64,000 nt of DNA from Bryobacterales bacterium (lineage in GTDB: Bacteria; Acidobacteriota; Terriglobia; Bryobacterales; Bryobacteraceae). Below the pieces are notes generated by a model. The model searched no databases, was not told where the DNA came from, and saw only the letters and a list, made by a program, of their open reading frames with translations. Of the stretch, positions 8,659 to 16,955 are shown in pieces. The stretch spans positions 46,556 through 110,555 of the forward strand of contig JAEUQF010000175.1 of the NCBI GenBank assembly GCA_016789745.1. The letters are read 5' to 3'. How positions within the stretch are numbered: the first letter of the stretch is position 1; every line of letters begins with the position of its first letter. A program made the position numbers and the translations under genes.

Positions 8659-9646
8659 CTAGAACAGGACTACGGATTTGCCCATGGCGGCGCGGTTGCC
8701 TAAGTCTCTCAGGCCTTGGGGAAGGTCCGTGGGGGCGTACTCTTTGAAGACTACCGGTTGGATGCGGCCGGTTTCGTAGAGTTCCATTAGCTTCCAGTGG
8801 GTTTGGTGGATGTATTCGGGATGCTGCTGGCACCAGTTGCCCCAGATGGCTCCTACTACCGAGATGTTCTTCAACAAAATGCGGTTGGCGGCGATCGATG
8901 GGATGCGGCCGCTGGTGAAGCCGATGATCACGAGGCGGCCGGTTGGGGCTATGCATTTGGTGGAGAGATCGAAGATGTCGCCGCCTACGGGGTCGTAGAT
9001 GACATCGGCGCCGGAGCCGGTGATGGCTTTGACGGCATCTACCCAGGCGGGGTCGGTGTAGGGGAGCACTTCGTCGGCACCCATCTGCTGACAGAAGGCT
9101 AGCTTTTCGGGGGTGCTGGCGGTGGCGATGACTTTGGCGCCTAGCTAGGGCTTTGCCGATTTGGATGGCGGACATGCCGACGCCGCTGGCGCCCGCGTGG
9201 ACCAGGAGCCATTCGCCGGATCGGAGTTGGGCGCGGTCGACGAGGCCGAACCAGGAGGTCTGGTAGACGATGGGCGTGGCGGCGGCTGTCGAGGCGGGCA
9301 TGTGGTCGGCGATGGGGAGCAGGCGGGTGACCGGGCAGATGACTTGTTCGGCGAAACAGCCGAACTGGGGGAGGGCGATGACACGGTCGCCGGGTTCGAA
9401 GCCGTCGACATCCGGGCCGAGCGCTTCGATGACGCCAGCGGCTTCGGCGCCGGGGGTGAACGGGAAGCCGGGCTTGGCCTGGTATTTGCCTTGGACGAGC
9501 AGCAGGTCGAAGAAGTTGAGGGCGGCGGCTTCGACGCGGAGGCGCACTTCGCCAGGGCCCGGTTCGGGGACGGGGACCGGGGCGAAGCGCATCGTCTCGG
9601 GCTCGCCAAATTGGTCTACCAGCCAGGCGTGCATGGTTTCAGACAA
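8659..9646 (-). pseudogene. NADPH:quinone oxidoreductase family gene, frameshifted
   Basis: A zinc-independent MDR (quinone reductase/zeta-crystallin type) enzyme in two frames. The N-terminal part (from about 9646) has the GroES-like fold and the first half of the Rossmann fold (LLVHAGASGVGMSAIQIGKAL). The C-terminal part, in the next frame, runs from MGADEVLPYTDP to the stop at 8659. Reading between them predicts LGAKVIATASTPEKL, so the lesion is at 9140-9149, where CCTAGG has become CCTAGCTAGG: a duplicated CTAG, net +1. Removing it restores a full reductase of about 325 aa. The start is probably TTG 9646, with GGAGGAG six bases upstream inside the SDR gene; ATG 9634 is the alternative. 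Real decay and assembly error cannot be separated here. Confidence 0.85.
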
Positions 9647-10418
9647 GGGTTGCTCCTCCATCGACAATCAGGGTCTGGCCGGTAATGTAGTTGGCTGCGG
9701 CGGAGGCCAGGAAGACCGCCACACCGCGGAGTTCGCCGGGTGCGCCGCCCCGGCCGAGCGGCACGTCCTGCTCCATTTTCTTCGATGCGGCGTCCCAGAT
9801 GCCTTCGGTCATGCGGGTGGGGAAGTAGCCGGGGGCGATGGCGTTGACGCGGATGCCATGCGGGCCCCAGCGGGCGGCCAGTTCCTGGGTGAGGCCGATG
9901 AGTCCTGCCTTGGAGGCGACGTAGCCGGAGACGTGCGTTTCCTTGACGAGCAGGCCGCCGTAGATGCCGTTGATGGAGGCGACGTTGATGATGCGCCCCT
10001 GGGCGCGTTCGAGCATGTGGCGACCGACGCGCTGGGCGAACAGAAAGGCGCCGGTGAGGTTGACGTCGAGCACGGCGCGCCATTTGTCGAGAGGCATGTG
10101 CTCGGCGGGGGCATTCCAGGAGATGCCGGCGTTGTTGACGAGGATGTCGATGTGGCCGAAGGCGGCGATGGTTTCATTGACGGCGTGCTGGACGGCCTGG
10201 GGGTCGGCTACATCGCAGAGGAGGCCTTCGGCGTGATGGCCCTTGGCGCGGAGGTCGGCGAGGGCGGGGGCGAGCCACTGGTCTCGGCGGGCGAGAATCA
10301 TGACGGAGGCGCCGGCTTCGGCGAGACCGTCGGCCATTTCAAGGCCAAGGCCGCGGGATCCGCCGGTGATGAGTGCCGTCTGGCCGGTCAGATCGAATAA
10401 ACTCGGTAATGGCTTCAT
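9639..10418 (-). CDS. SDR family NAD(P)-dependent oxidoreductase
   Basis: A 259-residue classical short-chain dehydrogenase. It has the cofactor motif TGGSRGLG, the NNAG motif, catalytic Ser in NVASINGIYG and the YxxxK pair in SGYVASKAG. The C-terminal pattern (LIVDGGATL) resembles gluconate 5-dehydrogenase/3-ketoacyl reductase-like SDRs; the substrate is unknown. The start ATG at 10418 lies only 15 bp from the divergent acuI start. Its 3' end overlaps the start of the broken quinone reductase by a few bases and carries that gene's ribosome binding site, so the two form one unit. Confidence 0.88.
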   Translation of the reverse strand: MKPLPSLFDLTGQTALITGGSRGLGLEMADGLAEAGASVMILARRDQWLAPALADLRAKGHHAEGLLCDVADPQAVQHAVNETIAAFGHIDILVNNAGISWNAPAEHMPLDKWRAVLDVNLTGAFLFAQRVGRHMLERAQGRIINVASINGIYGGLLVKETHVSGYVASKAGLIGLTQELAARWGPHGIRVNAIAPGYFPTRMTEGIWDAASKKMEQDVPLGRGGAPGELRGVAVFLASAAANYITGQTLIVDGGATLV

Positions 10419-10433
10419 CGGAATCACACTAGT

Positions 10434-11426
10434 ATGCAAAATTTCAAAGCCTTCCTCATTCGCCAGGCCGACGGGCAGACGACGTTCGGATTCGAAGATC
10501 TCACGCCGGAGCAGTTGCCACCGGGCGAGGTACTCATTCGGGTCACCTATTCGAGCCTGAACTATAAAGACGGGCTGGCGGTGACCGGGAAACCGGGCGT
10601 CATCCGCAGTTATCCCATGGTGCCGGGCATTGATGCCGCCGGGACTGTGGTGGAGTCCACGTCGGCGGATTTCAAGGCCGGCGATGAGGTGGTGGTGACG
10701 GGGTGCGGGACGAGCGAGACGCTGTGGGGCGGCTATTCGCAGATGCTGCGGCTGAGCGCGGCGCATGTAGTGCCGCTGCCTCCGGGGATCAGTCTGCAGC
10801 AGGCGATGGGTGTGGGGACGGCGGGCTTTACGGCGATGCAGTCGGTGATGGCGCTGGAGCATATGGGACTGAAGCCGGGCGGCAAGCCGGTGGTGGTGAC
10901 GGGCGCGGCGGGCGGCGTGGGAAGTGTCGCGGTGGCCGTGCTGGCGAAGCTGGGGTACCAGGTGGTGGCGTCGTCGGGACGCGCCGAGCAGGCGGAGTAT
11001 CTGAAGGGCTTGGGAGCGGCGGAGGTGATCGACCGCGGCGTGCTGGCGGCGCAGAGCAATAAGCCGATGGAATCGGAGAAGTGGGCGGGCGCGGTGGACA
11101 GCGTCGGTGGCGATACGCTGGGGGGGATTTTACGGACGCTGTCAGCGGGGGCTTGTGTAGCGGCTTGCGGCGTGGCGGGCGGGCCGAAGGTGCCGGCGAC
11201 AGTGTTTCCGTTTATTTTGCGTGGGGTGAGTTTGCTGGGTATTGATTCGGTGCGGACGAATAATGCCAAGCGGCGGGCGATTTGGGGGCGGCTGTCGACG
11301 GACCTGCCTTTGGAGAAGCTGGACGCGATGATTACCGTGGAGCCGCTGTCGAAGATCCAGGAGTTGGGTGGGCAGATTTTGGCGGGGCAGACGCGGGGGC
11401 GCGTGGTGATCGACGTTAACGCGTAA
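10434..11426 (+). CDS. acuI: Acrylyl-CoA reductase AcuI/YhdH family quinone oxidoreductase
   Basis: 330 residues of an MDR-superfamily reductase that matches the YhdH/AcuI group: FKAFLIRQADG start, SSLNYKDGLAVTGK, nucleotide loop VVTGAAGGVGSVAVA, and the characteristic LLGIDSVRTNNAKRRAIW near residue 265. AcuI reduces acryloyl-CoA to propionyl-CoA with NADPH, a detoxifying step in acrylate/DMSP or 3-hydroxypropionate metabolism; no other genes of these routes are nearby. There is no clear Shine-Dalgarno before ATG 10434, and only 15 bp separate it from the divergent SDR start. Its stop overlaps the convergent phosphoesterase stop by 11 bp. Confidence 0.88.
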   Translation: MQNFKAFLIRQADGQTTFGFEDLTPEQLPPGEVLIRVTYSSLNYKDGLAVTGKPGVIRSYPMVPGIDAAGTVVESTSADFKAGDEVVVTGCGTSETLWGGYSQMLRLSAAHVVPLPPGISLQQAMGVGTAGFTAMQSVMALEHMGLKPGGKPVVVTGAAGGVGSVAVAVLAKLGYQVVASSGRAEQAEYLKGLGAAEVIDRGVLAAQSNKPMESEKWAGAVDSVGGDTLGGILRTLSAGACVAACGVAGGPKVPATVFPFILRGVSLLGIDSVRTNNAKRRAIWGRLSTDLPLEKLDAMITVEPLSKIQELGGQILAGQTRGRVVIDVNA

Positions 11427-14046
11427 TTGGGTCTTTGGGGTCGCGGGCGGTGGCGGGGTCGAAGAGCTCTTGGCGGGCGGGGACGAGTTGGTAGGGAGTA
11501 AAGTCGGGCTTGCCGGTGAAGCAATCGGCCAAGTCTGAGGCCGCGGCGTCGTAGAGGTTGAGGGGCGGCAGGTTCAGCAGGCGGAAGACGGTTTTCAGCA
11601 GTCCGGGGAAGCTGGAGTTGGTGTGCGAGACGTAATTGCGTTTCGCGTACGGGCTGGCCACCAGAAGGACGGTGCGGTGGCTGTCGACATGGTCAATGCC
11701 GCCCTGGGTGTCGTCTTCGGTGACGAAGATGGCCATGTTCGGCCACCACTTGGAATTCGAAAGATACTCTACGATCCGGCCGAGCGCGACGTCGTTATCG
11801 GCGACGTAGGAGGCCTCGAAGGGATAGCCGTCTTCGGGGCGGGGTTTCGCCATGAAGTCATTGGGCAGGTGGATGTAGAGGAAGCGGGGCAGATCCTTGC
11901 CGGGCTGGACGTAGAGCTGGTCGATTTCGTGGATGAACTGGGTAGCGCGGTACTGGTCGGGGATGTTGGTGTTGAACTGCGGGTAGGCGCGCGAGGTGTT
12001 GTCGTACAGCGGCTGCGGCATGGGAACGTTGACGAGGGCCGCGGCGCCGGTGGGCTTCAAGCCGGGGCCGGCATCGGTGCCTGCCAGTTCGAAACCTTCG
12101 CCGTAGTTGCGGAAGCTGATGTTGTGGCGGGCCAGGTGATGCCACAGGGAGCCGTTCTCCTGCTGGTTATCGGGGTGCAGGGACGAGTTGCTGCTGACGA
12201 AGCGGAGGCGGCCGGGGGCTTTGGTTTCGAGGCGGAACGGCTTAAGGCCGCCGGACATGGCGGTGGTTTCCACCCACGGGTCGGGGTAGTTGCCGATGAG
12301 CCAGTGATGGCCGTCGACGTTGCCTTCTGAATCGGCATAGAAGTTGTCGGAGAAGGCGAAGCGTTGGGCCAGGGCGTGGTGATTGGGCGTGACATTGACG
12401 TTGCGCAGACTGAAGCGCTGCGCGAGCGCTCCGGGCGTGTTGGAGCGCAGCGTGCCTGGGGTGCCGAAACGCGCCAGATCCCAGATGCCTTTGGCGGGCC
12501 CGTTGGAGGCGGTGGCGATGTCGCCGAAGACTTCGTCATAGGTGCGGTTTTCCTTGACGATCATGACGACGTGGCGGATCTCTTCGGGTAGCGCGAGCGG
12601 CTTGGTTTTCGAGGGCAGGAAGCCGTTGTTGGTGTAGACCTGCTGGGTGAGGGCGGGCAGTTCGTCGGGCGTGGGCAGGGGCAACATCTGGAGCGCGCCG
12701 CGGCGGATGTCGGCCTGGAAGGTGCGGGTAAGTTGGCCTTCGCGGGCGGCGTTGGGCCCGGTGCCGTGGCCCTTGGCGTTGGCGACGTAGACGGTTTCGT
12801 TGACCAGGCGGATGGCGGTGGGGAACCAGGCGGCAGGGATGTGGCCGAGGAGTTTATTCTGCTACGTGTCGATGATGCCAATGGCGTTCATGCCGGCTTC
12901 GGCCACCAGCAGCCAGCCCGTGCCTTCATGGAAGGCCATGCCGACAGGCATGATGCCGCGGAGGTTTTCGAGGCCGGGGATGCGGAGGGCGATCTCGGCG
13001 ATGGGCTGGCGGTTCTGCGCGTGGAGGACGGTGATGCTGTCGTTGTGGGCGTTGGAGACGTAGACGCGGTCGGGGGTGGCGAGCACGCCGGAAGGGGCCG
13101 ATCCGCCGAGGCTGAGGCTGCCGAACAACGCGCCGGTGCGGGCATAGCCTTCGAGCTTGGGTTTGGCGGGTTCTTCGACGTTGACGAAGGCGACGGAGTT
13201 GGCTTCTTGGGCGTTCGGGTCGCCCAGGCCGGGTACGCGAACGGTTTCGCCGGCGCGGTTTTTCGCCTCGATGCCCTGGGCGGCTTCGGTGGAGGGGAAG
13301 GCGAAGGCCGGGAACGGGAGGCCGGTGGCGGCGGTCTCGCGGGTGTCGGCGCCGGAGATGGGCCGGTAGTCGAACATGCCGGTGTTGGTGACGTAGACGC
13401 GCTTGCCGTCGGGGGAGAGGGCGACGGCGAAGGGCAGGCGGCCGACGCGAACCGACGACATCAGTTTTTTGCGTTTGGTGTCGAAGATGGCAAGGCGGAA
13501 GTTGGCCTGATCGACGACGTAAAGAAGTTCGCGTTTGTGGTCGTAGGCGAGGTCGCCGGAGAAGCTGTCGCGCCATTCGCCCTGGTTGAGGTGGAAGAGC
13601 TGCTTCTTTTTACCGTTACGGGCGTCGATGAGGCGGATGACGCCGGTATTGCCTTCCGAGACGAAGACGGAACGCTCGTCTTCGAAGGCGACTCCCATGA
13701 AGACGCTGAGCCAGTCGGAGTCGTCGTACTCACCCTTTTCGATCTTGTAGGGGACGATGGAGTCGGTCTGCCACTTGTTTGGCGCGGCCTGCGAGAGCAG
13801 GGTAAGCGAGAACAGGCGCGGGCCGCCGTCGGCGGTGATGACGGTCTTGCCGGAGGGGCTGACGGCCATGCCGAAGGTGCCGGGGCCGGTGGTGAACTGG
13901 CGTCCAACGGGGGAAATCAGCCGGCCGCCGGGGAGAACGCTGGCCGCACCGGGGCGGCGCTGGGCCGGACGGACGCCCGCCGGAGCCTGGTAATCGGCCC
14001 CTGGCAGGACGGAAGCGGCAACAAGGAACGCAAGCAGTCGGCCCAT
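11416..14046 (-). pseudogene. YncE-like beta-propeller/phosphoesterase fusion gene interrupted by an amber codon
   Basis: The reading frame runs from ATG 14046 (signal peptide MGRLLAFLVAASVLPGA) through a YncE/lactonase-type propeller (MAVSPSGKTVITADGG, VALSPDGKRVYVTNTG), meets TAG at 12862-12864 in GIIDT-stop-QNKLLGHIPA, and continues in the same frame to a PF04185-type phosphoesterase domain (VVMIVKENRTYDEVFGD, FAFSDNFYADSEGNVDGHH, FVTEDDTQGGIDH). An intact 876-residue product would match the common bifunctional YncE/alkaline-phosphatase-like proteins of Acidobacteria. One base change accounts for the stop. Possibilities are a nonsense mutation, a sequencing error or two separately translated halves; the second half has ATG candidates near 12687 but no own signal peptide. 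Confidence 0.85.
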
Positions 14047-14070
14047 GGGGTTACTCTGTGGTTATAGCAG

Positions 14071-14658
14071 ATGAACCGCCGTTGCTTTGTGTTCGCGGGC
14101 TTGCTGGGCGGATGTGCGAAACCGCCCAAGGTGGAGGAAGACAACCTGCTGCCGGATTTCGGGCAGTTGCCGGAGTTTTCCTTCGTTGACCAACAGAGGC
14201 GCCCGTTCGCGCGGGGAGACCTGGCGGGGAAGGTGTGGATCCTAGACTTGATCTATACGCGGTGCACGGCGGTATGCCCGCGGATGAGCGCGGTAATGAA
14301 GGATGTGCAGAAGCGCCTGGAGAGCGAAAGGCGCGCGGGGCTGCTGTCGATCAGTGTGGACCCCGAGTATGATACGCCGGAGCGGCTGGCGGCTTTTGCG
14401 GGCAAGTATGGCGCCGACCCGGAGCGCTGGCGGTTTCTGCATGGGCCGAAGGCGAGGGTGCGCGAAGTCCAGGTGAAAACGCAGCGGCATCTGGATCCGG
14501 AAGAGATCACGGCGCATAGCAAGCAGTTTTATCTGGTGGATGGCAACGGGTATGTCCGTGGCGTGTATTCGGTGACCCAGCCGGGTGCGGTTGACGATAT
14601 GATCGGGGATCTGCGGCGGTTGCTGGAGAAGCCGGACAAGCCGGAGCCGTCGACATAA
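14071..14658 (+). CDS. SCO1/SenC family copper-binding lipoprotein
   Basis: 195 residues. A short lipoprotein-type signal (FVFAGLLGGC) is followed by a thioredoxin-like fold. The copper ligands are seen: CxxxC in YTRCTAVCPRMS and the distal His in ITAHSKQFYLVD. SCO proteins deliver Cu to the CuA site of cytochrome oxidase or act as thiol oxidoreductases. No oxidase genes are in the window. It is divergent from the broken propeller/phosphoesterase gene (24-bp gap) and followed 22 bp later by a serine hydrolase on the same strand. Confidence 0.9.
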   Translation: MNRRCFVFAGLLGGCAKPPKVEEDNLLPDFGQLPEFSFVDQQRRPFARGDLAGKVWILDLIYTRCTAVCPRMSAVMKDVQKRLESERRAGLLSISVDPEYDTPERLAAFAGKYGADPERWRFLHGPKARVREVQVKTQRHLDPEEITAHSKQFYLVDGNGYVRGVYSVTQPGAVDDMIGDLRRLLEKPDKPEPST

Positions 14659-14680
14659 GGGCAGAACCAGAGGGAGAGGC

Positions 14681-15718
14681 ATGACACGTCGGAGTTTGTT
14701 GCTGGGGATTGTGGCGGCGTTGCGCAAGGAGCAGTTGGAGGGCGCGCATAAGCTGTTGGACGAGGCGGCGGCCAATGGTAAGGTGGGCAGCGCGGTGCTG
14801 CTGGTAAAGCAGGGGACGAGCGTTGTGGCGCGGGGGTTTGGGAAGGCACGGGGTGCCGATGAGGTGTACCTGCTGGCGTCGATTACCAAGCCGATGACGG
14901 CGATGGCGGCGATGCGGCTGGTAGATCAGGGCAAGCTGTCGCTGGCGGATCCGGTGCAGAAATACATCCCGGAGTTTCACGGCGGGGAGCGCGGCAAGAT
15001 CACGTTGAAGCACGTGCTGACGCATACGTCGGGGTTACCGGACATGCTGCCGGAGAACGAGGCGCTGCGGAAGAAGAATGCTTCGTTGAAGGCGTTTGTG
15101 GCGGGGACCGTTAAGACGCCGCTGCTGTTTTCACCCGGCAAGGAACTGAAGTACCAGAGCATGGGGATTCTGCTGGCGGCCGAGTGCGTGGAGCGGATTA
15201 CGCGGATGGCGTTGCGGGATTATCTGCGGACGGAGATTTTCGAGCCGCTGGGGATGAACAATACGTCGTTGGGGTTGGGACCGCGGCGGATCTCGGATAC
15301 GGCGCAGTGCGAGGTGCCGGGCGGGGATAACTGGAACTGGAACAGCCCGTATTGGCGGAATTTGGGGGCGCCGTGGGGCGGGGCGCATGCACCGGCTGGC
15401 GATGTGGCGCGGTTGTTGGGGTATTTTCTGAAGCCGGTGGATGGACCGTTGAAGGTGGCCACTGCGAAGATGATGGTGACGCGGCAAGCCGAGGGCCCGA
15501 CGCGTGGGTTTGGGATTGGGTGGATGGTGGGGGCGGAGGGTTTTGGGAAGGGATGTTCGGCGGCGACGTTCGGGCATTCAGGGTCGACCGGGACGGTGGC
15601 GTGGGCGGATCCGGCGCGGGACTTGACGTGCGTGCTGTTGACGACGCGGCCGGCCGAGCAATCGAAAGCCACGGTGTTGAACCCGGCGTGCGATGCGGTT
15701 TCTCAGGCGGTGGGATGA
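14681..15718 (+). CDS. Serine hydrolase, class C beta-lactamase-like
   Basis: 345 residues of the beta-lactamase/D-aminopeptidase/esterase superfamily. It has the SxxK nucleophile motif (ASITKPM), a Tyr motif as YQSMG (YxS in place of YxN), and HSGSTG in place of KTG near the C-terminus, which is common in the esterase-like branch. LTHTSGLPD is also diagnostic. The N-terminus (MTRRSLLLGIVAA) hints at a short export signal but is weak. True beta-lactamase activity is unlikely; hydrolysis of D-peptides or esters is a family-level guess. Its stop overlaps the NUDIX start (ATGA). Confidence 0.85.
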   Translation: MTRRSLLLGIVAALRKEQLEGAHKLLDEAAANGKVGSAVLLVKQGTSVVARGFGKARGADEVYLLASITKPMTAMAAMRLVDQGKLSLADPVQKYIPEFHGGERGKITLKHVLTHTSGLPDMLPENEALRKKNASLKAFVAGTVKTPLLFSPGKELKYQSMGILLAAECVERITRMALRDYLRTEIFEPLGMNNTSLGLGPRRISDTAQCEVPGGDNWNWNSPYWRNLGAPWGGAHAPAGDVARLLGYFLKPVDGPLKVATAKMMVTRQAEGPTRGFGIGWMVGAEGFGKGCSAATFGHSGSTGTVAWADPARDLTCVLLTTRPAEQSKATVLNPACDAVSQAVG

Positions 15719-16242
15719 GGGACGACGACGAACTAGAGCCTCAGGCGGCGGTGGCGCTGGTGCATGCGCAGCTGCCGGAGGAGTCGATTTTGATTCTGCG
15801 GCGGACGCGAAATGAGCGAGATCCGTGGTCGGGGCATTGGGCGTTTCCCGGAGGGCGGCGGGATGCGGCGGATCGGGATCTGCTGGACACGGCGCTGCGG
15901 GAACTCAGGGAAGAGGCGGGAATTGTGTTGGAGCGCGGGCAGATGACCGAGCGGCTGCCGGATTCCGATGCCGGGCGGCGGGTGGGGCGCGTGGTGCGGG
16001 TGGCGGCGTTTGCGTTCCGGGTGCCGGAGCCGCTGCCGTTTACGCTGCAGGCGAGTGAGGCGGAGGAGGCGGTTTGGATGCCGGTGGCGCGGGTCTTGGA
16101 TTTAACGCATCACCGGGTGCAGGCGGTGCCGGGGTTGCCTCCGGAGATGCTGTTTCCGAGTATTGATGTGGGCGGGGTGCCGCTGTGGGGGTTTACGTAT
16201 CGGATGATTTGCCGGTGGTTGCGGGTGGAGCCGCCGGGTTGA
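15715..16242 (+). CDS. NUDIX hydrolase, NudL/CoA-pyrophosphatase-like
   Basis: 175 residues. The Nudix box follows the CoA-pyrophosphatase pattern: HWAFPGGRRDAADRDLLD then TALRELREEAGI, with the spacing between GG and REL seen in NudL proteins and the metal-binding REL..EE pair intact. NudL-like enzymes cleave CoA or related pyrophosphates. The start ATG 15715 overlaps the previous stop (ATGA), so it is translationally coupled to the serine hydrolase; the same frame is open further upstream but that is only antisense/alternate-frame openness within the preceding gene. Confidence 0.85.
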   Translation: MRDDDELEPQAAVALVHAQLPEESILILRRTRNERDPWSGHWAFPGGRRDAADRDLLDTALRELREEAGIVLERGQMTERLPDSDAGRRVGRVVRVAAFAFRVPEPLPFTLQASEAEEAVWMPVARVLDLTHHRVQAVPGLPPEMLFPSIDVGGVPLWGFTYRMICRWLRVEPPG

Positions 16243-16479
16243 GGGGGGTCAGAGACCAACCACGGAGCGGCTGACCTGGCCACGGTTGCGGGTACGATTG
16301 GAACGATCTTCTGCATCAGCAGAACCCGCGCCCGATGCTAGGGGCGGTTTCCATGCGGGAGGCCGAGTTGCCGGTGGCGCCGTGGGCGTCGCTCTTGCAA
16401 CACGGGATTGGAGCACCCAAGCCGTCTCGGCTGGGGCATGCTTCTGCAAAGGGCGGCGAACCAGTGGCATCATGGAGGC

Positions 16480-16707
16480 ATGCGCAAGGTGCCTAACGGC
16501 TTCTCGCTGTCCATCGCGTATATGCGCGAGGAGGATGGTCGCTGGTTGGCTGATATTGCAGCCCTGCCCGGTGTTACTGCTTACGGCCGGTCGAAAAAGC
16601 AGGCCACGGCCGCCGTACAAGCGCTCGCGCTGAGGCTGATCGCGGACCGCCTTGAACATGGGGAGGCGGTGCCAGGTCCGATGAGCGTTTCCTTCATTGC
16701 CGCCTGA
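16480..16707 (+). CDS. hicB: HicB-family antitoxin
   Basis: About 75 residues with the HicB partial RNase-H-like fold: FSLSIAYMREEDGRWLADIAALPGV then YGRSKKQATAAVQALALRLIADRLE. HicB binds and silences the HicA RNase. It lacks a C-terminal DNA-binding domain. Start choice: ATG 16480 follows GGAGG with only one base between, so GTG 16489 with better spacing is possible. The toxin gene begins inside its last codons. Confidence 0.8.
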   Translation: MRKVPNGFSLSIAYMREEDGRWLADIAALPGVTAYGRSKKQATAAVQALALRLIADRLEHGEAVPGPMSVSFIAA

Positions 16708-16924
16708 AGGTCAGGCCTGGCCATCCACAAAGGCCAAGCGGGCGCTCGCGGCCTTGTTGAGGATCGGGTGGCGAGTGAAACGCCAAGGCGGGACTTCGCA
16801 TCGGATTCTGGAGCGTACGGGATGGCCGGATTTGTTGTTCGCATACCATGATCGTGTCACGCTTGGCCCAACGGCAATGAAGGTTCTTGCGGCAAAGACA
16901 GGTTTGAAGCCGGAGGACCTGTAA
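16697..16924 (+). CDS. hicA: HicA-family mRNA interferase toxin
   Basis: 75 residues from TTG 16697, overlapping hicB by 11 bp. The core AKRALAALLRIGWRVKRQGG then TSHRILERTG carries the HicA double-stranded-RNA-binding-like fold with the catalytic His in TSHRIL; the C-terminal GPTAMKVLAAKTGLKPEDL matches the usual HicA ending. HicA degrades mRNA when free of HicB. The order hicB-hicA is the less common one. Family assignment is fairly firm, the exact start is not. Confidence 0.78.
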   Translation: MPPEGQAWPSTKAKRALAALLRIGWRVKRQGGTSHRILERTGWPDLLFAYHDRVTLGPTAMKVLAAKTGLKPEDL

Positions 16925-16955
16925 GGTCGAGCGTTTTCAGCGCAAGACCGATGCG

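Noticed and set aside
14681..15718. True class C beta-lactamase (resistance gene)
   Set aside because: The KTG and YxN motifs are replaced (HSG, YxS); it fits the broad serine-hydrolase branch better.
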